Positions 24,177-32,474 of a DNA stretch of 64,000 bases are shown one piece after another. Source of the DNA: Gaiellasilicea sp037721555 (GTDB taxonomy: Bacteria > Actinomycetota > Thermoleophilia > Gaiellales > Gaiellaceae); assembly GCA_037721555.1 (NCBI GenBank), contig JBBJOI010000006.1, positions 1 to 64,000 of the forward strand. The letters run 5' to 3'. The notes beneath the pieces were generated by a model. It made no database searches and had not been told where the DNA came from. It saw only the letters and a program-made list of their open reading frames with translations. Numbering within the stretch: position 1 is the first letter of the stretch; each line of letters begins with the position of its first letter. The position numbers were made by a program, and so were the translations under genes.

Positions 24177-25226
24177 CTAGTACTCGAGGCTCGAGCGTCG
24201 CTCGTGACGCTCGAGTGCGAGCCGGATCAAGCGGTCGAGGAGCTCCCCGTACGGGATCCCGGAGGCGGCGAAGAGGCGCGCGTACACGCTCGTCGGCGTA
24301 AAGCCGGGGATCGTGTTCAGCTCGTTCACGGTCACCTTCCCGTCCTCGCGGACGAAGAAGTCGACACGCGCCATCCCCTCGCAGTCGGTGGCGACGAAAG
24401 AGTCGACGGCGAGCTCCTGCACGCGCGCCGCGATCTCGTCCGGAATACGCGCGGGAACGACGATCTCGGAGCCCCCCTCGTCGTACTTGGCCGCATAGTC
24501 GTACCACTCGGCGTGCGGCACGATCTCGCCGACGACGGAGGCGATCGGGGCGGGCCGAAGGTTCCCGAGGACGCCGCACTCGAGCTCCGTCCCGGTCAGC
24601 AACTCCTCCACGAGCACCTTCTCGTCGTGGCGTCGCGCCAGGGTGACGGCCGCCTCGAGCTCGGCCTCGTCGTGCGCCTTCGAGATGCCGACGGAGGAGC
24701 CAAGGCGCGCAGGCTTCACGAAGACTGGGAAGCCGAACGGATTGCGGATGCCGTCGCCCAGCCGGAGCGTGACGTTCTGTGCGACCGGGATGCCACGATC
24801 CCGCAGCACCGCCTTGAAGAGATCCTTGTCCATGCAAAGCGCCGAGGCGGCCACGCCCGCGCCGACGTAGGGGACGCCAGCGAGCTCGAGCAGGCCCTGC
24901 ACCGTTCCGTCCTCGCCGAAGGGGCCGTGCAGGATCGGGATCGCGACATCGACGGAGCCCAGCGCCTTCGCCGGCGCGGAGTCGGCGAGTACGGGCAGGC
25001 TCGCGATCGGTGCCGACGCAGCCTGTGCCTGCACTGCCTTTGTCGGGCCGGCCTCGAGCGCTTCTGACCCGAGCGCCCAGCGGCCGCTGCGGTCGATCGC
25101 CACCGTCGTGACGTCGTAGCGCTCGGGGTCGAGCGCCTCCAGCACCGATCGAGCCGAGGTCAGCGAGATCTCGTGCTCGCTCGAGCGGCCACCCGCGATC
25201 AGGGCGACGCGGAGCCGGCGGGTCAC
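24177..25226 (-). CDS. ddl: D-alanine--D-alanine ligase
   Basis: 349 residues, ATP-grasp enzyme that makes D-Ala-D-Ala for peptidoglycan. N-terminus VALIAGGRSSEHEISLTSA, HGPFGEDGTVQGLLELAG, FVKPARLGSSVGISKAH for ATP binding, EELLTGTELECGVLG, and the Mg site near the end FFVREDGKVTVNELNTIPGFT. Last gene of the cell-wall control operon; its GTG overlaps the pknB stop (GTGA), so its translation is tied to the kinase. Confidence 0.94.
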   Translation of the reverse strand: MTRRLRVALIAGGRSSEHEISLTSARSVLEALDPERYDVTTVAIDRSGRWALGSEALEAGPTKAVQAQAASAPIASLPVLADSAPAKALGSVDVAIPILHGPFGEDGTVQGLLELAGVPYVGAGVAASALCMDKDLFKAVLRDRGIPVAQNVTLRLGDGIRNPFGFPVFVKPARLGSSVGISKAHDEAELEAAVTLARRHDEKVLVEELLTGTELECGVLGNLRPAPIASVVGEIVPHAEWYDYAAKYDEGGSEIVVPARIPDEIAARVQELAVDSFVATDCEGMARVDFFVREDGKVTVNELNTIPGFTPTSVYARLFAASGIPYGELLDRLIRLALERHERRSSLEY

Positions 25227-27253
25227 TGCGGAGTCGTCGCGGTCTCGCCCGCGGTGGTCGTCCCCGTCGTCGCCTGCGCCGTCGTCGCCTGCGCCGTCGT
25301 CGCCGGTGCCGTCGTCGCCGGTGCCGTTGTCGGCGGAGGCGGCGGCACCTCTTCCTCTTCGGGCTCGATGAACCGGCCGACGATGAGCGTCACGACTGTC
25401 CGGGGCTCGAGCTCCGAGCCTCCGGGCGGCTCCTGAGAGATGACGACCCCGTCGAGCAGCGGATCTTCGGTGTCCTCACGCACGACGCGCGGCCTGAACC
25501 CCGATGCCCGGATCTGCTCGCGCGCCTGCAGCTCGCTCAGGCTCTCGACGTCTGGAACCGTCGAGGTCTGGGGCCCCTCCGACACCTGCAGCGTCACCGT
25601 CGCCCCCTTCGCAGCCTGAGACTCCCCGCTCGGGGTCTGCCCAACGACCAGATCCTTCGCCTCGTTGGACTCCACGTCCTCGCGCGCCACCGCGAAGCCG
25701 ACCCCTTGGAGCTGCGACTCGGCGGACGCGTAGGCAACGCCGACGACGTTCGGCACGGGAACGAGCTGTGGGCCATCCGAGACGTTGACCCGCACCGTCG
25801 TTCCCTCGACCACCGTCTCTCCGCGCTTCGGAGCGGTCGCGAGAACGGTGTCCGGCTCCTTTGCCGAGTTGACCTGGACGACGTTCGCGCGCAGGTTGAC
25901 GTCCGAGAGCCGCGCCACCGCCTCGTCGCGCCCGAACCCGACGAGGCTCGGCACGCGAACCTTCGGCTTGCCGCGCGAGACGACGATCGTTACGAACGTG
26001 CCCTGATCCACACGCTGCGGTGGCTGCGGATCCTGCTCCGCGACGAGCCCGCGCGCCACGTCCGAGCTCGGCTCGCGGCGCACGTTCGGCTCCAGACCGG
26101 CGTCGAGGATATCCTGCACGGCGAGCGACTCCTGGATCCCCTCCACGTCGGGAACCGTCACCGCCTCCGTCGCGCTCAGCTGATCCTGCAGCTGCTGGTA
26201 GGCGAAGAACCCGCCGACGAGGGCGAGAGCGAGCACGAGCAGCGCGAGCAGCCAGGGCCAGACGGAGCGCCGCCTGCGCGTCTCGTCGTACTCGTAGTAT
26301 CGGCCCGGTGTGTAGGCCGTCGGCGCCGCCCCTCTCGAGCGAACGGTCGTGAGCGCGTCCGGAATCTCGGTGCGGGAGAGCACCGACGTCGCCGCCTCGG
26401 CCGTCTCGGCGGAGACGCCGACGCCGCGACCGATCCGCTCGAGATCCGAGTCCATCTCCTCCGCGGAGTGGTAGCGGTCGGACGGATCCTTGCCGAGCGC
26501 GCGCAGCACGACGTAGTCGAGGTCCCGCGGGATCTCAGGTCGGTGCGACGAGGGCGGATCGGGAGTCTGCGAGAGGTGCTTCATCGCGATCTCCACCGCC
26601 GAGTCGCCGGTGAACGGGACGGTGCCTGTCAAAAGCTCGTAGAGGACGATCCCCGTCGAGTAGAGATCGGAGGTCTGGTCGACGGGGGCGCCGCGTGCCT
26701 GCTCGGGGGAGAGATACTGAGCGGTGCCGATGATCGAGCCGGCCTCCGTCATCTGGCTCGCGCCGGCGCGCGCGATACCGAAGTCCATCACCTTCACGCG
26801 GCCGTCGCCGTCGACGATCATGTTGTGCGGCTTGATGTCCCGGTGGACGATCCCCTTGCGGTGCGCGAAGCGCAGGGCCGAGAGGGTCTGGCGGGTGTAG
26901 TCGATCGCGATGCCGATCGGCGAAGGGCCTCGGGCGACGATCAGCTCCTTCAGCGTCCGACCCTCGACGTACTCCATCGCGATGTAGTACGACCCGGCCG
27001 CCTCCCCGCGGTCGTAGATGGAGACGATGTTCGGGTGGGAGAGCCCGCCGGCATTCTGTGCCTCGCGGCGAAACCGCTCCACGAACTGCTCGTCGCTCGC
27101 GTGCCGCTCGTCGAGGATCTTGATCGCGACCCGCCGGCCGAGCTCCTGATCCTCCGCGAGGTAGACGTTCGCCATCCCGCCCGCTCCGAGCTTGCGCGAG
27201 ATCAGGTAGCGCCCGTCGAAGAGCCTGTCGATCAGATTGTCCGAGACGGCCAT
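25223..27253 (-). CDS. pknB: PASTA-domain Ser/Thr kinase PknB
   Basis: 676 residues from ATG 27253 (678 from ATG 27259); the former is better spaced from GAGG. Kinase domain about 14-275 with GAGGMANVY, VHRDIKPHN, DFGIARAG and GTAQYLSPEQARG. A juxtamembrane part, one membrane helix (WPWLLALLVLALALVGGFF), then four PASTA repeats (each starting V-P-x-V/L) that bind peptidoglycan or muropeptides. The end is an acidic/Pro stretch and a Thr/Ala-rich tail. It controls growth and division; PstP upstream reverses its phosphorylation. Confidence 0.95.
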   Translation of the reverse strand: MAVSDNLIDRLFDGRYLISRKLGAGGMANVYLAEDQELGRRVAIKILDERHASDEQFVERFRREAQNAGGLSHPNIVSIYDRGEAAGSYYIAMEYVEGRTLKELIVARGPSPIGIAIDYTRQTLSALRFAHRKGIVHRDIKPHNMIVDGDGRVKVMDFGIARAGASQMTEAGSIIGTAQYLSPEQARGAPVDQTSDLYSTGIVLYELLTGTVPFTGDSAVEIAMKHLSQTPDPPSSHRPEIPRDLDYVVLRALGKDPSDRYHSAEEMDSDLERIGRGVGVSAETAEAATSVLSRTEIPDALTTVRSRGAAPTAYTPGRYYEYDETRRRRSVWPWLLALLVLALALVGGFFAYQQLQDQLSATEAVTVPDVEGIQESLAVQDILDAGLEPNVRREPSSDVARGLVAEQDPQPPQRVDQGTFVTIVVSRGKPKVRVPSLVGFGRDEAVARLSDVNLRANVVQVNSAKEPDTVLATAPKRGETVVEGTTVRVNVSDGPQLVPVPNVVGVAYASAESQLQGVGFAVAREDVESNEAKDLVVGQTPSGESQAAKGATVTLQVSEGPQTSTVPDVESLSELQAREQIRASGFRPRVVREDTEDPLLDGVVISQEPPGGSELEPRTVVTLIVGRFIEPEEEEVPPPPPTTAPATTAPATTAQATTAQATTGTTTAGETATTPQ
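25266..25335 (-). repeat. Short tandem repeats in the pknB tail
   Basis: Near-exact 15-base units on the minus strand coding a repeated A-T-T-A-P / A-T-T-A-Q motif, about four copies, at the outside end of PknB. They probably make a flexible wall-spanning or O-glycosylated tail and could vary in length by slippage. Confidence 0.7.
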
Positions 27254-27263
27254 CTTCATCGCC

Positions 27264-28742
27264 TCACGAGTTCGCCGTTCCACCCAGGAGGGCCTGCAGC
27301 ACGGCCCGCGCGATCGGCGCCGCCAACTGCCCGCCGGTTCCGTCCTGCTGCTCGAGCACGACCGCGATCGCCACCTCCGGCTGCTTCCGGCCCGCGAAGG
27401 CGATGAACCAGGCATTGTTGGTGCCCTCGACCCCGGTCTCGGCGGTGCCGGTCTTGCCCCCGACCTCGAACCCCGGAATCTGCGCCGCCGTCCCGGTGCC
27501 GGCCCGAACGACCTCCCTCATCATCGAGGCGACGATCGTTGCGGTCTCGGGTTTCACCGCCTGGCGGTACACCTTGGCCCGCGACCGCGTCACGATCGTG
27601 CCCTTCGGCGAGACGATGCGGTCGATCACGTGCGGCTCCATCACCGCACCGCGATTCGCGATCGCGCCAGCGACCATCGCCATCTGCAGCGGCGTCACGA
27701 GGAGCCGCTCCTGTCCGAATGCGAAGCGGCCGGCGTCGACGTCGGAGTCCAGCTTGGGATCGAACAGCCTCGTCCGCTGGTAGAGGCCGCTCGGCGCGCG
27801 CTCGTTGTCGGGCGTCTCGAGGGGAGGCGTGTCGTAGAAGCCGAAGCGCTTCGAGTACTCGACGAGCAGCTTCGAGCCGAGGCCCTTGCCGATGTTGCAG
27901 AAGACGGAGTTGATCGAGTTGACGAGGGCCTGGCGCAGGTCGACGTTGCCGAACGGTCGGGTCGTGTCGTAGTTCGAGACCCGGCGTCCATAGACCTCGC
28001 AGTAGCCAGGATCGACGAAGCGGGAGCCGGCCCGATACCGACCCGAGTCGATCGCCGCCGCGGCCGTGACGACCTTGTAGGTGGAGCCGGGCGCATAGAG
28101 ACCGTAGGTCGCCCGGTTGTACAGCGGCGCCACCGGCTTGCACGGCGCGCGGACGCGCTCGATCGCGCCGAAGTTCCGTTCGATCACGTTCTGGTCGTAG
28201 GTGGGGAACGATGCCATGACGAGCACCTTCCCGGTCTGCGGATCGAGCGCGACCACCGAGCCGCAGCGACCGGCAAGACCCTGCAGAGCGACGCGCTGAG
28301 CCCGCATGTCCAGCGTCAACACGAGGTCGTTCCCCTCGATCGTCGCACCCGTCAGCTTGTCGAGCGAGGACTCGACGAGCGTGGAGAGGTTCTGGTTCGA
28401 CGCGGTCAGGTAGTCGTTGCGGGAGCGCTCCAGGCCTGCCCGCGAGCGTCCCTGCGTGGAGTAGCCGACGACGTGTGCCGCCAGCCCGCCCGGGGGGTAC
28501 TTCCGGAAGAAGAGCGTCCGGCCGGCTACGCGCTTCGGCCGATTCCGGGCCAGAACCGCGGCCGGTTCACGCGTGACGATCCGTCCGCGCTCGATCGTGA
28601 ACTGCGCCACGCGCTCGATCTGATTCTCCTGGCGATCGGCAAGCCCGCCGGCCGCCCAGGCCTGCCAATAGGTCGTGGCGATGACCAGCACGACCATCAA
28701 GGACGTGGCCACGAACGCGAGGCGCGCGATCGGCTTGTTCAT
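27264..28742 (-). CDS. pbpA: Class B penicillin-binding protein PbpA (PBP2-like)
   Basis: 492 residues from ATG 28742, which overlaps the rodA stop (ATGA). N-terminal membrane anchor (LAFVATSLMVVLVIATTYW), dimerisation-like segment, then transpeptidase with SxxK at GSTYK, SxN at NSINSVFCN and KTGT at GGKTGTAE. It cross-links new peptidoglycan outside the membrane as partner of RodA. The open frame extends upstream to 29201 but that part is antisense-like and overlaps rodA. Confidence 0.94.
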   Translation of the reverse strand: MNKPIARLAFVATSLMVVLVIATTYWQAWAAGGLADRQENQIERVAQFTIERGRIVTREPAAVLARNRPKRVAGRTLFFRKYPPGGLAAHVVGYSTQGRSRAGLERSRNDYLTASNQNLSTLVESSLDKLTGATIEGNDLVLTLDMRAQRVALQGLAGRCGSVVALDPQTGKVLVMASFPTYDQNVIERNFGAIERVRAPCKPVAPLYNRATYGLYAPGSTYKVVTAAAAIDSGRYRAGSRFVDPGYCEVYGRRVSNYDTTRPFGNVDLRQALVNSINSVFCNIGKGLGSKLLVEYSKRFGFYDTPPLETPDNERAPSGLYQRTRLFDPKLDSDVDAGRFAFGQERLLVTPLQMAMVAGAIANRGAVMEPHVIDRIVSPKGTIVTRSRAKVYRQAVKPETATIVASMMREVVRAGTGTAAQIPGFEVGGKTGTAETGVEGTNNAWFIAFAGRKQPEVAIAVVLEQQDGTGGQLAAPIARAVLQALLGGTANS

Positions 28743-30013
28743 GGGCGTGCGTTCGCCCGGTCGGAGACGAGCATCAGGCCCGCGAGCAGCACGAAGTTCG
28801 CAACGACGCTGGAGCCGCCGTAGGAGACGAACGGCAGCGTGATCCCGGTGAGCGGGATCACGCGCAGGACGCCGCCGACGATGATGAAGGTCTGCAGCGC
28901 GAAGCCGAACGTGAGGCCGGCGGCCAGCAGCTTCGAGAACCCGTCGCCGGCGACAAGCGCGACCCGCATCCCGCGCGCGATGAAGAGCATGAAGACGAGC
29001 AGAAGGCCCGCGGAGCCGACGAGCCCCAATTCCTGCGCGATCGCCGAGTAGATGAAGTCGGTGTTCAGGAACGGGATGATCGGATTCCCCTCCGTGGTCG
29101 TGAAGGTTCCGCGCCCGAGCCCCGTGCCCCCGAAGCCGCCGTTGCCGATCGAGAAGAGCGACTGGACCGACTGGTAGCCGGCCCCGTTGGCGTCCGCCCA
29201 CGGATCGAGCCAGTTCGACACCCTCGACTCCACGCGCGGGAAAACTCTGTAGATGGCCGCTGCGCCAACGACGAAGAGCACCAATCCGCCCGCTGCATAC
29301 AACGCGCGCCCTGTCGCGACGTAGAGCATGGCGAGGAAGATCCCGAAGAGCAGCAGTCCGCTCCCGAGGTCGTTCGTCTGGACGAGCACGACCATCGCAG
29401 CCCCCCAGATCAGGAGCAGCGGCCCGAAGTCCTTCAGCCTGCCCTGCGCGAGCACCTCCCGCTTGTCACGCAGATAGCCGGCGAGGAAAACGATCAGCAT
29501 GATCTTCGCGAGCTCGCCCGGCTGGAACTGCAAGGGACCGACCTTCACCCACAGCCGGGCGCCGTTGATCGTCTGACCGATCCCGGGAAGGGCCGGCAGC
29601 GCGAGCAGGACGAGCGAGCCGACTCCGAAGAGGTACTTGTAGCTCTCCAGGATCCGGTAGTCGCGCCGGAGCACCAGCAACGTGAGGCCGAAGAGCAGCA
29701 CCCCGATCACGATCCAGAGGCTCTGCCTGAACGCGTCGTCGGGATCGAGGCGATAGATCATCGTCAGGCCGATCGCAGAGAGCAGCGCAACCATCGGCAG
29801 GAGGTACGAGTCCGCGTCGGGAACCGCGTAACGGGCGACCAGGTGCGCGACGAGGTACAGGGCGAGAAAGAGGGCAGCGTAGGTCAGCGACTCGCTCGAA
29901 ACGAGCGCCTGGCGGGCGATGTAGACGCTCGCAAAGCCGACGGCCGTGAGGACACCGACCCCGACCAGATTCACGAGCTCGCGGTTGCGTGCGCTCAGCG
30001 GAGGAGTCCCCAC
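28739..30013 (-). CDS. rodA: SEDS glycosyltransferase RodA/FtsW
   Basis: 424 residues, about ten membrane helices. SEDS proteins polymerise lipid II into glycan strands together with a class B PBP. Motifs: TINGARLWVKVGPLQFQPGELAKI in the conserved loop (given here in part), NDLGSGLLLFG, and the end GITLPFVSYGGSSVVANF. GTG start overlapping the pstP end by 19 bases. Order pstP-rodA-pbpA-pknB is the usual actinobacterial one. Confidence 0.93.
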   Translation of the reverse strand: MGTPPLSARNRELVNLVGVGVLTAVGFASVYIARQALVSSESLTYAALFLALYLVAHLVARYAVPDADSYLLPMVALLSAIGLTMIYRLDPDDAFRQSLWIVIGVLLFGLTLLVLRRDYRILESYKYLFGVGSLVLLALPALPGIGQTINGARLWVKVGPLQFQPGELAKIMLIVFLAGYLRDKREVLAQGRLKDFGPLLLIWGAAMVVLVQTNDLGSGLLLFGIFLAMLYVATGRALYAAGGLVLFVVGAAAIYRVFPRVESRVSNWLDPWADANGAGYQSVQSLFSIGNGGFGGTGLGRGTFTTTEGNPIIPFLNTDFIYSAIAQELGLVGSAGLLLVFMLFIARGMRVALVAGDGFSKLLAAGLTFGFALQTFIIVGGVLRVIPLTGITLPFVSYGGSSVVANFVLLAGLMLVSDRANARP

Positions 30014-31185
30014 ACGACCAGCACGGCGATCACGGCGAGGAGCAGCACGAGGAGCACGAGCGGCAGCACATGGCGCTGCCGGTCGGGAACCTGCTGGGCC
30101 TGCTGCGACTGCTGGGCTGGTTGGAACTGCTGGGACTGCTCCTGGCGCAGGTGCTCCTCGATCGCCGCGGCGGGGATAACGGCCGTGTGCGCGACCGGCG
30201 CCGTTTCCACGACCGGCACCGTTTCCACGACCGGTACCGCGTCGAGCTCGTCCAGCGTGTCCTCGACATCCTCGGGGGCATCCTCGGGGGCATCCTTGGG
30301 GGCATCCTCGGGCTCGAGCTGCTCGTCCGGGGCGAAGCTCGTCGTGTCCTCGACCGTGTCCTCGGCCGGGTTCTCGACCTCAGGGCCCGCCTCGTCGACG
30401 ATCTCGAAGACGACGACCGTGATGTTGTCCTCCCCACCGCTCCGGTTGGCCAGCTCGACCAGCCTGCGCGCGGCGCCCTCGAGCTCGCCTTCGCGCTCGA
30501 CCGACAGCGCCGGGGCCGGAAGCGACTGGGCCGCCAGAGATTGGGCCGCCAGAGATTGGGCCGACAGCAACTCGGAGAACACGGACTGAATCCCCTCGTC
30601 GGAGACCATGTCGGTGAGTCCGTCCGAACAGAGCAGGAAGACGTCGCCCGGCTCGGTGTCCACGGTGAACGTGTCGACATCGACGTCAGGCTCGGTGCCG
30701 ACAGCTCGCGTGATCACCGAGCGTTGCGGGTGGGTCTCCGCCTCCTCCGGCGACAGCTTGCCGCTGCGCATCAACTCGCCGACGAGCGAGTGGTCCTTCG
30801 TCAGCTGCTCCAGGCGGCCGGCGCGAACACGGTAGGCGCGGGAGTCACCGACATGGCCGATCGAGACGGTTCCTGCTCGCCCCGCCACGGCAACGGTCAT
30901 CGTCGTGCCCATGCCCGACGCGGCCGGATCCTCGCTCGAGCGCTGGAACACCCGCCGGTTCGCCTCCTGGATCAGCTCGACGATCCGCTCCTCGCGCAAC
31001 TCGTCGCCGTTCGCCTCCTCGAGCACCGCGGCGGCGAGCCGGGAGGCGACCTCTCCCGCCTGGGCGCCGCCCATCCCGTCCGCGACGGCGAACAGAGGCG
31101 GCTCGCAGACGTAGGAGTCCTCATTGCGCCGCCGCCGCCGGCCCGTGTCGGTGACGACCGCGGATCGTCCGAGGCTCAGAGACAC
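29995..31185 (-). CDS. pstP: PP2C Ser/Thr phosphatase PstP
   Basis: 396 residues. PP2C domain (1-235) removes phosphates from PknB and its targets: RRRNEDSYV and AVADGMGG (metal Asp), GTTMTVAV, IGHVGDSRAY, LLCSDGLTDM and GGEDNITVVV. A long acidic, repeat-rich linker and a Gln-rich stretch follow, then a C-terminal membrane helix VLPLVLLVLLLAVIAVLVVW. Mycobacterial PstP has a domain outside the membrane; here almost nothing follows the helix, so this one is a tail-anchored form. Confidence 0.93.
   Translation of the reverse strand: MSLSLGRSAVVTDTGRRRRRNEDSYVCEPPLFAVADGMGGAQAGEVASRLAAAVLEEANGDELREERIVELIQEANRRVFQRSSEDPAASGMGTTMTVAVAGRAGTVSIGHVGDSRAYRVRAGRLEQLTKDHSLVGELMRSGKLSPEEAETHPQRSVITRAVGTEPDVDVDTFTVDTEPGDVFLLCSDGLTDMVSDEGIQSVFSELLSAQSLAAQSLAAQSLPAPALSVEREGELEGAARRLVELANRSGGEDNITVVVFEIVDEAGPEVENPAEDTVEDTTSFAPDEQLEPEDAPKDAPEDAPEDVEDTLDELDAVPVVETVPVVETAPVAHTAVIPAAAIEEHLRQEQSQQFQPAQQSQQAQQVPDRQRHVLPLVLLVLLLAVIAVLVVWGLLR
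30200..30240 (-). repeat. 18-base tandem repeat in pstP
   Basis: Two full units (ACCGTTTCCACGACCGGC and near copy) coding V-P-V-V-E-T repeats in the linker. Confidence 0.7.
30268..30312 (-). repeat. 12-base tandem repeat in pstP
   Basis: Three to four units of GGCATCCTCGGG (plus-strand view) coding P-E-D-A repeats; one unit differs by one base. Confidence 0.7.
30525..30570 (-). repeat. 15-base tandem repeat in pstP
   Basis: About three units of TTGGGCCGCCAGAGA (plus-strand view) coding A-Q-S-L-A repeats. They sit inside the PP2C domain between the SVFSELL helix and the final strands, at a loop position. Confidence 0.7.
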
Positions 31186-31189
31186 GGCC

Positions 31190-31669
31190 TCATAGCTCCA
31201 CCCTCAGGTCGGTCTGGCCGACGCGAACGATGTCCCCCTTGCCGAGTCGCCGCGGTGTCGTGACGCGCGCGCCGTTGACGAACGTGCCGTTCGTCGAGCC
31301 GAGATCCTCGACCCAGACGCCGTCGCGCCGAGCCTCGAACCGGGCGTGACGAGCCGACGTGAAGTCGTCACCCGAGAGCGGCACCTCGTTCTGGCCCCCG
31401 CGGCCGAAGGAGACCGGCGCCGAGTCGACCGGTATCTCCTCGCCTGCACTGAGAGCGGGGCTCTTCAGCACGATCAGCCGGGCGCGCGTCCGTGGCGACA
31501 GGCCGAGTGCGGCCGCCTCTGCGGGGGCGATCAGCACGCTCTCCTGCCCAACGCCGGCGCGGAAGTCGCGACTCGCACCTCGCACGATGCGCCAGATGAA
31601 GAGATAGAGGAGCACCAGGAAGGCGATCTTGAGCGCCAGCAGCGCTGCATCGACTGAGATCTGAGTCAT
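31190..31669 (-). CDS. fhaB: FHA-domain membrane protein FhaB (FipA-like)
   Basis: 159 residues from ATG 31669, overlapping the fhaA stop (ATGA). N-terminal membrane helix ALLALKIAFLVLLYLFIWRIV, linker, and a C-terminal FHA domain: FGRGGQNEVPL, SARHARFEAR, EDLGSTNGTFVNG. FHA domains bind phosphothreonine, so it reads PknB-type phosphorylation at the membrane. In the usual order between fhaA and pstP. Confidence 0.92.
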   Translation of the reverse strand: MTQISVDAALLALKIAFLVLLYLFIWRIVRGASRDFRAGVGQESVLIAPAEAAALGLSPRTRARLIVLKSPALSAGEEIPVDSAPVSFGRGGQNEVPLSGDDFTSARHARFEARRDGVWVEDLGSTNGTFVNGARVTTPRRLGKGDIVRVGQTDLRVEL

Positions 31670-32451
31670 GTGCTCGTCCGGCCGAAGACGAGCTCCGTAT
31701 CGCCGAGCGTGATCGTGTCTCCGTCCGCGAGCTTCGCCCGCTGCACGCGCTTGCCGTTCACCTCGAGGCCGTTCGTCGAATCGAGATCGAGGACCCACCA
31801 CGACAAGCCCTCCTGGCGCAGCTCGGCGTGGCGGCGCGAGACATTCGCATCCGGCACCTGCAGGTCGCATTCCTTCGAACGGCCGAGAACGACGCGGCGC
31901 TCGCTCAGCACCCGCTTACGTCCGTTCATCGTCACGCTCGCTTCCTCGCGCTGCACCTCCATTCCGAGCTCCGCCGCCGAGACAGCCTCGGTCGGCGGTT
32001 GCACCTTCGGCCTGTAGATCATCGTCGCGCCTGGCTCCACTTGAGCGGCCGGCTCCGCGAGCCCCGGGGCGCTCCGCCCCTCGGGCTGCACGATTCGCGT
32101 CGCGATCCCGAACTCGCCGACCGAGAGATCTGCGTCGGTGTGCACCACGACCTTCGGCGGCGTCAACAGCGCGTAGCTCTCGCGGCGGGCATGCTCGACG
32201 AGATAGTCCTGCAGCTCTCCGATCAGCGAGCCCTCGTAGCTTGCGAACTGCTCCCGGTCGGGCTGCGAGAGATAGACCGAGTACTCGTTCGGGACGTAAA
32301 CACGGGAGACGGACACCGTGCGGTGCTCGTCCATCTCCTTCGCCAGCTTGCGCGCCAGCTCCACCGGCTGCACGTGAGTCCGGAAGGCGCGACCAAAGAG
32401 GCCCTCGAAGAGGCCCTCGATCTTCTGCTCGATGCTGCGCAGCACACTCAT
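31666..32451 (-). CDS. fhaA: DUF3662/FHA protein FhaA
   Basis: 261 residues from ATG 32451. N-terminal DUF3662 domain (1-120): LRSIEQKIEGLFEGLFGRAF, VQPVELARKLAKEMDEHRTV and PNEYSVYLSQPD. C-terminal FHA domain: LGRSKECDLQVPDANVSRRHAEL and LDSTNGLEVNGKRV. In mycobacteria FhaA binds the phosphorylated pseudokinase domain of MviN and slows wall synthesis. The longer open frame upstream overlaps the kinase gene and is not coding. Confidence 0.92.
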   Translation of the reverse strand: MSVLRSIEQKIEGLFEGLFGRAFRTHVQPVELARKLAKEMDEHRTVSVSRVYVPNEYSVYLSQPDREQFASYEGSLIGELQDYLVEHARRESYALLTPPKVVVHTDADLSVGEFGIATRIVQPEGRSAPGLAEPAAQVEPGATMIYRPKVQPPTEAVSAAELGMEVQREEASVTMNGRKRVLSERRVVLGRSKECDLQVPDANVSRRHAELRQEGLSWWVLDLDSTNGLEVNGKRVQRAKLADGDTITLGDTELVFGRTST

Positions 32452-32474
32452 ACGTCCGGGTGGTACCCGAAACT

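Noticed and set aside
27264..29201. 645-residue version of PbpA
   Set aside because: The upstream 150 residues lie inside rodA in another frame; the true start is the ATG overlapping the rodA stop.
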